A stretch of 35,823 bases of DNA from positions 1-35,823 of the forward strand of contig CAVEVQ010000026.1 of NCBI GenBank assembly GCA_963619325.1, written 5' to 3'. The stretch comes from UBA1181 sp963619325. Lineage in GTDB: Bacteria > Bacteroidota > Bacteroidia > Bacteroidales > Paludibacteraceae. Position numbers and translations under genes: made by a program. Positions 24,815 to 33,488 of this stretch are shown piece by piece. Under the pieces are notes generated by a model, which had not been told where the DNA came from, did no database searches, and saw nothing but the letters and a program-made list of their open reading frames with translations. How positions within the stretch are numbered: position 1 is the stretch's first letter; each line of letters begins with the position of its first letter.

Positions 24815-27800
24815 GTGAAGAAAAAGGTGTTAGTGGCATTATGTGCCATTGCTATGTTGTTGTCTGTAGTGGGCGTTTGGAGAGCGTGGATCAGTCCGAC
24901 CCGAATTGCTTTCCTTAATTATCAAGCAACGGAGTTGGGTTTGATTTCAAAAGCCAATGAAAGCGGAATGATCAAACTCAGCGAGATTACGACAGATGAT
25001 TTTGACAATCTTGACGATTATGGTATGATTTTCGTGAATGGAATGGGACTTCGAATTGACGAAGCGCAGCGGCAGAAATTGAAAGATGCTGCCGACAAAG
25101 TTCCTGTTTTAACACGTGCGGCGACCAATCCAGACAATAATATTTCCTCTGTAACAGGATTTGATGCGGAATATATCACAAAATATGTTTCTAATGGTGG
25201 AAAGAAGAACTATCGGAATATGCTGCAATATGTCCGCAAGTTTATCGATGGAAAGAAATTCATGGCACCTGAGCCTGAGGTCGTGGAGGAACATCCTGAT
25301 TATATGTTGACTCACTATGATCCTAAGGATAAGGATGGTGATAGGAAATGTTTCAACAGCGTGTCCGAATACAATCAATTTTTAGAGGAGAACGGACTTT
25401 ATAAAGAAGATGCGCCGATAGTTTTGATTACTGGCTTCATGGGTTCTGCGGATGAGTTGGAAAAGCCCTTGGAGGACAAAGGTTTTGTCGTCTATCGTGT
25501 CAATCAGTTAAAGGATTTTGTTGAAAAACGCCATGCGGATAGTGTCAATGTTTCAGCAGTTATCAATTTGGCGCATGGACGTTTGGGCGATTATTTTGTG
25601 AAATATATTTCAGAAAAGAACATTCCGTTGTTTTCACCGTTGAATGTCAATAAGCTGACGGAGGATTGGGAGGATGATAAGCAGGGAATGTTTGGTGGAT
25701 TTATGTCGCAGAGCATAGTGACGCCGGAGATTGATGGCGCTATTCGTCCGTATGTTGTTTTTGCGCATCGAATAAACGAAGAAGGATTACAAGAGGTGTA
25801 TGGTATCCCCGATCGTGTGGAGAGTTTCATTGAGAACATCCAAAACTACGTTGATTTGAAGAAGAAAGCCAACAGAGAAAAGAAAGTGGCGATTTTCTAT
25901 CTGAAAGGACCTGGGCAGAATGCGTTGGTCGCTTCGGGAATGGAGGTTGTTCCATCTCTATATAATCTTTTAGTGTATCTGAAAAAAGAAGGGTTCAATG
26001 TTGAGGGGCTGCCAACCTCGGAGTCAGAGTTGGCGAGGATGATTCAGAGTCAGGGAGCTGTGTTTGGAACGTATGCGGAAGGTGCTTACACAAATTTCCT
26101 GGCAAACGGGAATCCTGCGTTGATAACGCCAGAACAATATGCAGAGTGGACGGGCAAGGCGTTGTCCAAAAAGCAGATGGAAGATATGAACCTTGTTAAC
26201 GGACCATTTCCTGGCAAGTATATGTCGACTGACGATGGGCGGTTGGCTGTGGCTCGACTTCAGTTTGGGAATGTCGTTTTGATGCCGCAGGTGATGGCGG
26301 GAGAGGGTGATGATTCGTTCAAGATCGTGCACGGAACCAACCAAGCGCCTCCACATGTTTACATCGCCTCCTATTTGTGGGCAAAATACGGATTCGGAGC
26401 GGATGCGTTGATCCACTTCGGAACACATGGTTCGTTGGAATATACGCCTCGCAAGCAAGTCGCCTTGTGTGACAATGACTGGTCAGATCGTTTGGTAGGT
26501 TCAACGCCACATTTCTATGTCTATACTATCGGTAATGTTGGTGAGGGTATGATTGCGAAACGAAGGACCTACGCTCAGCTGCTTTCTTATTTGACACCTC
26601 CTTTTAAAGAGAGCAAGTTACGCGACACCTACCGCAAATTGAGTGATGCTATAGAAGCCTATAACAAGAAGCCATCTGATGATTTATCTCTTAAGGTTAA
26701 GACAATTACGGTTGAGATGGGGATTGCTCGAGAGTTGAGTTTAGACACGGTAGATTTGAATACTCCATATAGTGAGGAAGAAATTGGTCGCATAGAGACA
26801 TTCTCGGAGGAGATTGTGAATGAAAAGATAACGGGTCGGCTCTATACGATGGGAGTTCCATACGACGATGATGACATAAAGAGTAGCGTGTATGCGATGG
26901 GTACGGACCCAATTGCATACGGAATGTTGAGCGTGGATAAGATGAAGGGTCGTGCCGAGGTAGATGTTGAAAAACATAAACAACGATTTGCGAAACTTTA
27001 CTTGAACAAGGCTAGTGCTGTGGTAACGCAATTGCTCAATGGCAGTTTGATTGTGTCGGATGATTTTATATGTAAGTTTGTGGGAGTCACATCTGGGGAG
27101 TTGGAGATGGCTCGTAAGATTGAGAAGATGCAATCTGCTCCTGATGCGTTGTCAATGATGATGCAGATGGTTGGGAATATGCCAATGGCGGAGAAAAAGA
27201 AAGAGGAGAAAAAAGATACTCGCACAGTGAGTGAACTTCGTGCGGCAAATGTGGTTCACGAACGAGAAGTTCCGCAGATGAGCAAGGAGTCGTTTGAGAA
27301 GATGGAACAAAGCGGACGTTTCCCCGAGAAGATGATGGAAGCCATAAAAAAAGGTCAGAAATGGTACATTGAGGAGCAAAAGGAGGATTCTGTAAAGAAA
27401 GCAGAGAGTGCTAAAATAGCGAAAGTTGATTCTGCAGAGGTTGTGAAAGATAGTTCTTCTACGGAAATTGTGAAGAAAGAAAAGAGAAAAGAGGGAATGT
27501 CAGGAATGATGAGCGGTTCTCCTAAATATACTCGAGAGGAAATCAATCTGGCGCAGGCGATTACGACAGTTGAGCGTGCATTACTGAATATTGACAAATA
27601 TTCGCAGGCGTTGCGCGATTGTCCGAATGTTGAGTTTGCTTCATTAATGAACGCACTTTCTGGAGGGTATACGAAGCCATCACCAGGAGGAGATCCAATC
27701 GTCAATCCTAATACATTGCCGACAGGTCGCAATCTGTTTTCTGTCAATGTTGAAAACACGCCGACTGAGAATGCTTGGGAGAAAGCCAAAGAGTTATGTG

Positions 27801-29233
27801 ATAATACTATTCGAATGTACCAGCAGCGGCATAATGGCGAATATCCGCGAAAGGTCAGCTACACATTATGGAGCAGTGAGTTTATTGAAACGGAAGGGGC
27901 AACGATTGCGCAGGTACTCTATATGTTGGGAGTTGAGCCTGTCAGAGATGCTTTCGGACGAGTATCTGACTTGAGGGTTATTCCTTCTAAACAGTTGGGA
28001 AGACCGCGTATAGACGTGGTTGTGCAGACTTCAGGTCAATTGCGCGATTTAGCTGCATCTCGATTATATTTGATTAACAAGGCGATAGAGATGGCTGCTA
28101 ATGCAGAAGATACTGATTATGAGAATTTGGTGAAAGCAGGTGTCGTAGAGTCGGAGCGAGTGTTAGTTGAGAAGGGAATGTCGCCAAAGGAGGCGCGCGA
28201 GGTGAGTATGTATCGTGTCTTCGGAGGAGTAAACGGCAACTATGGAACAGGGATTCAAGGAATGGTAACAGCGGGCGACCGTTGGGAGAAAGAGAGTGAG
28301 ATTGCTGAGGTTTACCTTAACAATATGGGTGCGTACTATGGAGATGAGGAGAATTGGGAAGCAGTTCGTCAGGATGCTTTCGAGGCTGCTCTCACACGTA
28401 CGGATGTGGTGGTTCAGCCACGCCAAAGCAATACTTGGGGGGCGTTAAGTCTAGATCACGTCTATGAGTTTATGGGCGGAATGAACTTAGCAGTACGCAA
28501 CGTTACGGGTAAAGACCCAGATGCCTATTTGGCAGACTATCGCAACCACAGCAATATGAGGATGCAAGAAGTGAAGGAAGCCATCGGAGTTGAGAGTCGC
28601 ACGACCATCTTCAATCCTGCTTATATCAAAGAGAAGATGAAGGGTGGAGCAAGCAGCGCGGGCGGTTTCGCAGAGATAATCACGAATACTTATGGTTGGA
28701 ATGTGATGAAACCAACGGCTATTGACAATGAAATGTGGAATGAGATTTACAATGTCTATGTGAAAGACAAGTACAATCTTGGCATGAAGAAGTTCTTTGA
28801 CAAACAAAACCCTGCTGCCTTGATGGAGATGACAGCGGTGATGATGGAGAGTGCAAGAAAAGGACTTTGGAAGGCAACCGACCAACAGCTTAGAGACATA
28901 GCGGAGTTGCATACTTCAACTGTCAACGAGTTCAAACCGTCATGTTCCGGATTCGTTTGTGATAATTCCAAACTTCGAGATTTCATTGCGTCCAATGTCA
29001 ATGAAACGTCGTCTAAGGTATACCAGCAAAATGTGAAACAGGTACGCGAGGCACAGACACAAAATAACAATGATGACAAAGGGGTGGTGATGAAGAAAGA
29101 GTCTCTCAGTGGTGAGGCTCAAAATGCAACGACAGTTATTAGTGGAGTTGTGGTTGCTGTGATTGTGGTCGCTTCGTTGGTAGGAATCTTCTTGTTGGTA
29201 CGCCGTCGTCGTCAGAATATAAGCGAGGAGTAG
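24815..29233 (+). CDS. hmuS: HmuS, CobN/Mg-chelatase-like heme-handling protein
   Basis: A 1472-residue CobN/BchH-type large chelatase subunit starting at a GTG, which gives an N-terminal signal anchor (KKKVLVALCAIAMLLSVVGV). The chelatase signature is GTHGSLEYTPRKQ with His538, followed by TIGNVGEGMIAKRR. A Lys/Glu-rich, low-complexity insert fills about 790-905. A single membrane helix (about 1437-1458) and an Arg-rich tail end the protein, so the bulk should be periplasmic with both ends in the inner membrane. Cobalamin synthesis is unlikely: no other cob genes are near, and the hmuTUV partners and a heme-type receptor follow. In Bacteroides the HmuS protein is reported, as I recall, to free iron from heme. 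First gene of the locus; hmuT starts 4 bases after its stop. Confidence 0.88.
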   Translation: MKKKVLVALCAIAMLLSVVGVWRAWISPTRIAFLNYQATELGLISKANESGMIKLSEITTDDFDNLDDYGMIFVNGMGLRIDEAQRQKLKDAADKVPVLTRAATNPDNNISSVTGFDAEYITKYVSNGGKKNYRNMLQYVRKFIDGKKFMAPEPEVVEEHPDYMLTHYDPKDKDGDRKCFNSVSEYNQFLEENGLYKEDAPIVLITGFMGSADELEKPLEDKGFVVYRVNQLKDFVEKRHADSVNVSAVINLAHGRLGDYFVKYISEKNIPLFSPLNVNKLTEDWEDDKQGMFGGFMSQSIVTPEIDGAIRPYVVFAHRINEEGLQEVYGIPDRVESFIENIQNYVDLKKKANREKKVAIFYLKGPGQNALVASGMEVVPSLYNLLVYLKKEGFNVEGLPTSESELARMIQSQGAVFGTYAEGAYTNFLANGNPALITPEQYAEWTGKALSKKQMEDMNLVNGPFPGKYMSTDDGRLAVARLQFGNVVLMPQVMAGEGDDSFKIVHGTNQAPPHVYIASYLWAKYGFGADALIHFGTHGSLEYTPRKQVALCDNDWSDRLVGSTPHFYVYTIGNVGEGMIAKRRTYAQLLSYLTPPFKESKLRDTYRKLSDAIEAYNKKPSDDLSLKVKTITVEMGIARELSLDTVDLNTPYSEEEIGRIETFSEEIVNEKITGRLYTMGVPYDDDDIKSSVYAMGTDPIAYGMLSVDKMKGRAEVDVEKHKQRFAKLYLNKASAVVTQLLNGSLIVSDDFICKFVGVTSGELEMARKIEKMQSAPDALSMMMQMVGNMPMAEKKKEEKKDTRTVSELRAANVVHEREVPQMSKESFEKMEQSGRFPEKMMEAIKKGQKWYIEEQKEDSVKKAESAKIAKVDSAEVVKDSSSTEIVKKEKRKEGMSGMMSGSPKYTREEINLAQAITTVERALLNIDKYSQALRDCPNVEFASLMNALSGGYTKPSPGGDPIVNPNTLPTGRNLFSVNVENTPTENAWEKAKELCDNTIRMYQQRHNGEYPRKVSYTLWSSEFIETEGATIAQVLYMLGVEPVRDAFGRVSDLRVIPSKQLGRPRIDVVVQTSGQLRDLAASRLYLINKAIEMAANAEDTDYENLVKAGVVESERVLVEKGMSPKEAREVSMYRVFGGVNGNYGTGIQGMVTAGDRWEKESEIAEVYLNNMGAYYGDEENWEAVRQDAFEAALTRTDVVVQPRQSNTWGALSLDHVYEFMGGMNLAVRNVTGKDPDAYLADYRNHSNMRMQEVKEAIGVESRTTIFNPAYIKEKMKGGASSAGGFAEIITNTYGWNVMKPTAIDNEMWNEIYNVYVKDKYNLGMKKFFDKQNPAALMEMTAVMMESARKGLWKATDQQLRDIAELHTSTVNEFKPSCSGFVCDNSKLRDFIASNVNETSSKVYQQNVKQVREAQTQNNNDDKGVVMKKESLSGEAQNATTVISGVVVAVIVVASLVGIFLLVRRRRQNISEE

Positions 29234-29237
29234 AGGA

Positions 29238-29927
29238 ATGGAGACGTTGTTTGTTGTGATGATGGTTATAGTTTGCTTCAGCTTTGTGTTGAAGCAGACG
29301 TTCCATGGAGTCAAGGAGGTGATGGTGATGGCGGTTGTTCTGGCTTTTTTTGTCGGGATGGCGTGGACGTTCGCCATAGAGCAGTCAAAGACACAGATAG
29401 CTGCATGGATGTCAGACGCAAAGTTGATGTTGGATATGGCAGTGTTGATGAGTGTGGACATTTCTTTGACGATTTTTTTCTGTGTCGTGCATGTAGATAT
29501 TAAAACTGCTGAAAAGGTTAGTAAACTCAAGTACTATACCTATATCTTTTTAAAGTATTTCCCAGGATTGTTGATTTTCCCTGTGCTTTTTGCCGTTTTA
29601 GTTTCCTTAATCTTCTTTTTTCCTGGAGCATCTTTTCAGTTGATTGCGTGGGGACTGGCGGTTGCCGTGTTCTTCATGATGCCGTTGATGACATACGGGC
29701 TGCGATGGTTGTTGCCTGAGCGAGCGATACGTTTAGAGATGTTGTTTTTGGTTGATGTGTTGTTGGCGTTGATGGGAGTCGTCGGAACAGTCAATGGAGG
29801 AACTGCGGTTGAAGGAATCAGTGATGTGGATGTGAAAGCCTTGTTGGCGGTCATCGGAATGGTTTTGCTTGGAATGGCAGTAGGCTATGTCTATTATAGA
29901 GTGAGAATGAAAAGAATGAGAATATAA
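29238..29927 (+). CDS. hmuT: HmuT-like polytopic membrane protein
   Basis: A 229-residue very hydrophobic protein with six or seven predicted membrane helices and a short basic C-terminal tail (YYRVRMKRMRI). It has no enzymatic motif that I recognise. It is named by position: hmuS-hmuT-hmuU-hmuV is a fixed order in the Bacteroidota heme locus. A role as membrane partner of HmuS, or as a path for iron or porphyrin across the inner membrane, is inferred. It is tightly spaced on both sides (4 and 23 bases). Confidence 0.7.
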   Translation: METLFVVMMVIVCFSFVLKQTFHGVKEVMVMAVVLAFFVGMAWTFAIEQSKTQIAAWMSDAKLMLDMAVLMSVDISLTIFFCVVHVDIKTAEKVSKLKYYTYIFLKYFPGLLIFPVLFAVLVSLIFFFPGASFQLIAWGLAVAVFFMMPLMTYGLRWLLPERAIRLEMLFLVDVLLALMGVVGTVNGGTAVEGISDVDVKALLAVIGMVLLGMAVGYVYYRVRMKRMRI

Positions 29928-29950
29928 AAATAATCTAATATAAAGGAGAG

Positions 29951-30544
29951 ATGAATTACATTTCTGACGTATTGTTTTGGATATCAACAGGGTTGTTAGT
30001 TCCCGTAATCGTGTTGTTGATATGGTTTTTTGTTCGTGCGCTGCTTCTTTTGGGAGGATTTTTCGGGCAATATTTGGTGAAACGCAAGACTGGAGCCGAA
30101 ATTAGAGAGCAAATGAACACATTGACGATTGAGAATTTAGATACTTTACCAGAACGTTTGCCGAAAAGCAAGCAGGCGGTGATTGTTTCTTATATCAATA
30201 AGGTAGTAGAGAATAGAAAGAGTGCCGCGCAAGTAAATCGTACACTTGATCTTTTTGCTCAATATATGGAGAAAGAGATGTCGTTGCCAACCACTCTGAT
30301 GAAGATGGGACCTATGTTAGGACTGATGGGAACGTTGATTCCTATGGGTCCCGCATTGGTAGGATTGTCAACAGGAGATATTTCCTCAATGGCATATAAT
30401 ATGCAGGTGGCGTTTGCTACTACGGTAGTCGGGATTTTTGCGGCCGCAGTCGGTTTCGTTGTGAAACAGACCAAAGGGCGTTGGAGCAAAGAGGATATGG
30501 GACACTTGGAGTTTATTGCGGATTTAATTGATGAAAACAAATAG
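29951..30544 (+). CDS. hmuU: HmuU, MotA/TolQ/ExbB-type proton channel
   Basis: A 197-residue membrane protein of the MotA/TolQ/ExbB family. One helix lies at about 5-32 and two near the C-terminus (about 112-140 and 150-175), enclosing a cytoplasmic domain. The family core is visible in GPMLGLMGTLIPMGPAL and AFATTVVGIFAAAVGF. These proteins form a proton-conducting pentamer around a partner carrying a membrane aspartate. The partner here is probably the next gene, which begins 2 bases after the stop. Within the locus the pair would drive either HmuS/HmuT or the outer-membrane receptor through TonB. Confidence 0.85.
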   Translation: MNYISDVLFWISTGLLVPVIVLLIWFFVRALLLLGGFFGQYLVKRKTGAEIREQMNTLTIENLDTLPERLPKSKQAVIVSYINKVVENRKSAAQVNRTLDLFAQYMEKEMSLPTTLMKMGPMLGLMGTLIPMGPALVGLSTGDISSMAYNMQVAFATTVVGIFAAAVGFVVKQTKGRWSKEDMGHLEFIADLIDENK

Positions 30545-30546
30545 TC

Positions 30547-30885
30547 ATGAGAAGAAACAGAAGAAGTAGATTGGCATCAGAGGAGGAAGACGATCCGATG
30601 AGTGTGGTGAGTAATCTTTTTGATGTGGCGATGGTGTTTGCGGTTGCTTTGATGGTGGCTCTTGTAACGCGGTATAGTATGACGGAAATGTTTAGTCAGG
30701 AAGATTTCACAATGGTGAAGAATCCAGGGAAAGAGAATATGGAAATCATCACCAAAGAGGGTGAGAAGATTAATAAATATACGCCATCGGAAGATCAAAA
30801 CAGCAAGTCTGGTAAGAAAGGCAAGAAAGTCGGTATTGCCTACGAACTGGAGAATGGCGAGATTATTTATGTGCCGGAAAATTAG
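30547..30885 (+). CDS. hmuV: HmuV, DUF2149 protein resembling ExbD/TolR
   Basis: A 112-residue protein of the DUF2149 family with an Arg-rich and acidic N-terminus, one membrane helix (about 20-41) and a hydrophilic domain. Asp26 in the first part of the helix (NLFDVAMVFAVALM) matches the place of the proton-accepting aspartate in ExbD, TolR and MotB. The topology (short cytoplasmic N-terminus, single helix, periplasmic domain) is the same. It starts 2 bases after hmuU, which strongly suggests a stator pair. The ExbD-like role is inferred from position and topology. Confidence 0.8.
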   Translation: MRRNRRSRLASEEEDDPMSVVSNLFDVAMVFAVALMVALVTRYSMTEMFSQEDFTMVKNPGKENMEIITKEGEKINKYTPSEDQNSKSGKKGKKVGIAYELENGEIIYVPEN

Positions 30886-30930
30886 AAAAGAGTTGCATTG
30901 TGATAGTGTTCAGTAAAGCAGTGGATTAAG

Positions 30931-32484
30931 ATGAAGGGTAGGATTTTCTCTTGGCGTAATTTCCATAAATGGATAGGAGTCGTTATGGCTCTCTTCTTGA
31001 TTGTATTCTGTGTTTCGGGAATCATCTTGAATCATCGTGCCTTTTTTAGCCGTTTTGATGTGCCTCGTTGTATATTACCGTCCGACTATCGGGTGAAAAG
31101 CTATAACAATGGTATTGTGAGAGGTACGATAGCGCTTGAGGATGGTCGAATTGTTGTGTATGGCAATGGGGTTTGGTTGACGGAGAAAACGGGGACGAAT
31201 TGGCAAGATTGGAGCTTAGGATTCCCCAAGGGGGTTGATAACAGGAGTGTACGAAATATGGTTCGTACGAAAGACGGTGCGTTGTGGTGCGCAACCAATT
31301 TTGCAGTCTATCGTCATAATGGCACTCAGTGGATAGATCAGAACTTGAGCCATAACGACGAACGATTGACCGACTTGGCTCTTTCTCCGGATAGCACATA
31401 CATCGTGGCACTTTCGAGAGATGCTGTCTACGAGATGAAGTCCAGTGGAAACGTACGCAAGGAGTTGAAAAAGTCCAGCAATTTTGAACCTAAAGATTTC
31501 CTTTTCCGTACGGTATGGAAGTTGCATAGTGGTGAAATCTTCGGTATCGTTGGTCGTTTGGTCGTAGATGCCATCGCTATTGTATTGATTGTCTTGTGTG
31601 TTACGGGAATCGTCCTTTTTATTCTTCCTTATCAAATCAAATGGAATCGTAAGAGGGAAAAGAAAGATAGTTGTAGAAACGGTGCAAAAAGGATGGTGTG
31701 GAATCAGAAATGGCACAATCGTTTCGGTTTTTACGCGCTGATTTTCACATTGTTCATAACAATCACGGGAACTTGTCTTCGTCCACCATTGATGATTCCT
31801 TTGATTTTAGGGAAAACGTCTCCAGTGAATTTTTCGGACAATGTATGGCATGATCGTTTAAGAGCTTTCCGATGGGATGCGGTGCAAAATGATTGGTTGA
31901 TCAGTACGTCGGATGGCTTTTTGAGCGTAGACAGGAATTTTGAGAAACAACCTGTCAAGATAATGGGAAAAACGCCAATGGTTAGTCCGATGGGTGTGAA
32001 TGTTTTTCGTCAGCAAGCAGATAGTACATGGTTGATTGGTTCGTTTAGCGGTTTGTTTATATGGAATCGTCAGAATGGAACAATTACAGACTACTTCGGC
32101 GAAAAGCCTCAGAGCGGTTTCTCCGCGATGTTATCAGGTCATGCGGTAACAGGTTATTCAGAGGATTTCGGTGTGAAGACGTCAGGTGATGGACTCGTTT
32201 TTGAGTACTCAATGGGAGCGGAGGAATTGCCTGCACAACCGGAGGTCATTGCTAATGTGCCGATGAGTTTGTGGCATCTTGGTTTAGAGCTGCATGTTGG
32301 AAGATGTTATAGTCCGTTCCTTGGCCCATTGAGTTCTCTGTTTGTCTTTATTTGGGGAACGCTCAGTGTGTTAGTGATTGTTTCTGGATATATCGTCTAT
32401 CATAGACAACAAAAAAAGAAGAAAGGAAGGAAGGCGGCAGTTTCTTTCCCTCAAGAAAAATCCCATGAGGAGTCTAAAGCATAG
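30931..32484 (+). CDS. PepSY-type membrane protein, probable heme/iron reductase
   Basis: A 517-residue protein with four membrane helices (about 13-34, 205-234, 265-284 and 465-490), each next to a His: His12 (NFHKW), His199 (KLHSGE), His262 (KWHNRF), His449 and His455 (LWHLGLELHVGR). This pattern fits PepSY-associated iron-uptake proteins such as FoxB-like reductases that bind heme b. Two long periplasmic segments (about 45-195 and 290-445) contain beta-propeller-like repeats such as GALWCATNFAVYRHNG and STWLIGSFSGLFIWN, unlike the classic PepSY domain. The gene sits between hmuV and the lipoprotein gene. Electron delivery to imported iron or heme is inferred. Confidence 0.75.
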   Translation: MKGRIFSWRNFHKWIGVVMALFLIVFCVSGIILNHRAFFSRFDVPRCILPSDYRVKSYNNGIVRGTIALEDGRIVVYGNGVWLTEKTGTNWQDWSLGFPKGVDNRSVRNMVRTKDGALWCATNFAVYRHNGTQWIDQNLSHNDERLTDLALSPDSTYIVALSRDAVYEMKSSGNVRKELKKSSNFEPKDFLFRTVWKLHSGEIFGIVGRLVVDAIAIVLIVLCVTGIVLFILPYQIKWNRKREKKDSCRNGAKRMVWNQKWHNRFGFYALIFTLFITITGTCLRPPLMIPLILGKTSPVNFSDNVWHDRLRAFRWDAVQNDWLISTSDGFLSVDRNFEKQPVKIMGKTPMVSPMGVNVFRQQADSTWLIGSFSGLFIWNRQNGTITDYFGEKPQSGFSAMLSGHAVTGYSEDFGVKTSGDGLVFEYSMGAEELPAQPEVIANVPMSLWHLGLELHVGRCYSPFLGPLSSLFVFIWGTLSVLVIVSGYIVYHRQQKKKKGRKAAVSFPQEKSHEESKA

Positions 32485-32562
32485 ACAGGAATAAAAGTAA
32501 AATAAAATAAATAAGAGAGTTAAATAATTTCATAATAAACAGTTTTACAAAAAAGTTACAAA

Positions 32563-33483
32563 ATGAAAAAATTCAAATCAATGTTGGCTATCATGATGGC
32601 CATGGCGTGTGTAGTTTCGTTCGTTTCTTGTGGAGATGACGATGATGACAACAGCAACAATGGTAGCAACAACGGTGGCGAAGAGGTGTCTGGGATTGCC
32701 AAGACAATTGAAGGAGAGTACACTGGTGATGAGACAATTACCGTGATGGGTTCAGGAGACACTGAGACTGCTACTTATAAGGTAGAGGCGACGGGAGCAT
32801 CTACAATCACAATCATTATCCCTGGCGGTGGTGGCGGAGCTATGTCTTACCCAGATCTTCCTGTTGAAGGACTTTCAGTTGCTTCTGACGGAACATTTTC
32901 TGGTGAGTACGCAGGTTCTGTATCGAAGGAAGATGGATCTGTTAAGGCATATTCTTGTACAATGTCCGGAAAATATGTTGATGGTGTCTTGACTCTTAAC
33001 GGAAGTCTTAAATATGGTAACATGCCAATGGCTATGGTTATCAAATTTGAGGGACAGAAAGGCTCACAGAACGTTGTAGTAGAATCGGTGTCTGAGAAAG
33101 TGTCTGGAAAATACAATGGAACAGACTCATTGACTATCTCCGTTATGGGTCAGTCTATCAAGTTGGGCTTTGTTACATACGAGGTTTCTGTTGTTGATGA
33201 TACATTGGTTTCTTTGTCTGCCCCAGCAGCAAATTATAGCGGAATGAGTTTGCCTGCCCTTACAATTGACAGTGTGAAAGTTTCAGGTTCAGACGATTCA
33301 TATACTTTGACAAAGGCAGATTTCAAATCAACTACCACAGTAGATGGTGTAGAGAAGAACTACTCAATCTCAAACTTTGCTGTGAGCGTAAAGGGTCAAG
33401 ACATCACTGTCAAGTATGACCTTACTTACGGATCAATGCCGATGGCAATGTCTTATGATTATGTTGGTAGCAAGGCAGAGTAA
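32563..33483 (+). CDS. duplicated calycin-like surface lipoprotein, candidate hemophore
   Basis: A 306-residue lipoprotein. Lipobox SFVSC (Cys23) is followed by GDDDDDNSNN, an acidic run that fits the surface-export signal of Bacteroidota lipoproteins. Two tandem beta-rich, calycin-like domains follow (about 45-166 and 178-305). They share motifs in the same order: a VMG turn (Met62/Met195), a MSxPxL segment (Met94/Met228) and YGxMPMAM (Met154-158/Met292-296). There is no histidine anywhere. The gene is 5 bases upstream of the heme-type receptor gene, the place held by hmuY in Porphyromonas. Delivery of heme to the receptor using Met ligands is a hypothesis; binding of another ligand is possible. 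Confidence 0.75.
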   Translation: MKKFKSMLAIMMAMACVVSFVSCGDDDDDNSNNGSNNGGEEVSGIAKTIEGEYTGDETITVMGSGDTETATYKVEATGASTITIIIPGGGGGAMSYPDLPVEGLSVASDGTFSGEYAGSVSKEDGSVKAYSCTMSGKYVDGVLTLNGSLKYGNMPMAMVIKFEGQKGSQNVVVESVSEKVSGKYNGTDSLTISVMGQSIKLGFVTYEVSVVDDTLVSLSAPAANYSGMSLPALTIDSVKVSGSDDSYTLTKADFKSTTTVDGVEKNYSISNFAVSVKGQDITVKYDLTYGSMPMAMSYDYVGSKAE

Positions 33484-33488
33484 TTACA

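Noticed and set aside
24815..29233. Cobaltochelatase CobN of cobalamin synthesis
   Set aside because: No cob or btu genes are nearby, the protein is membrane-anchored, and the hmuTUV and heme-receptor context fits HmuS.
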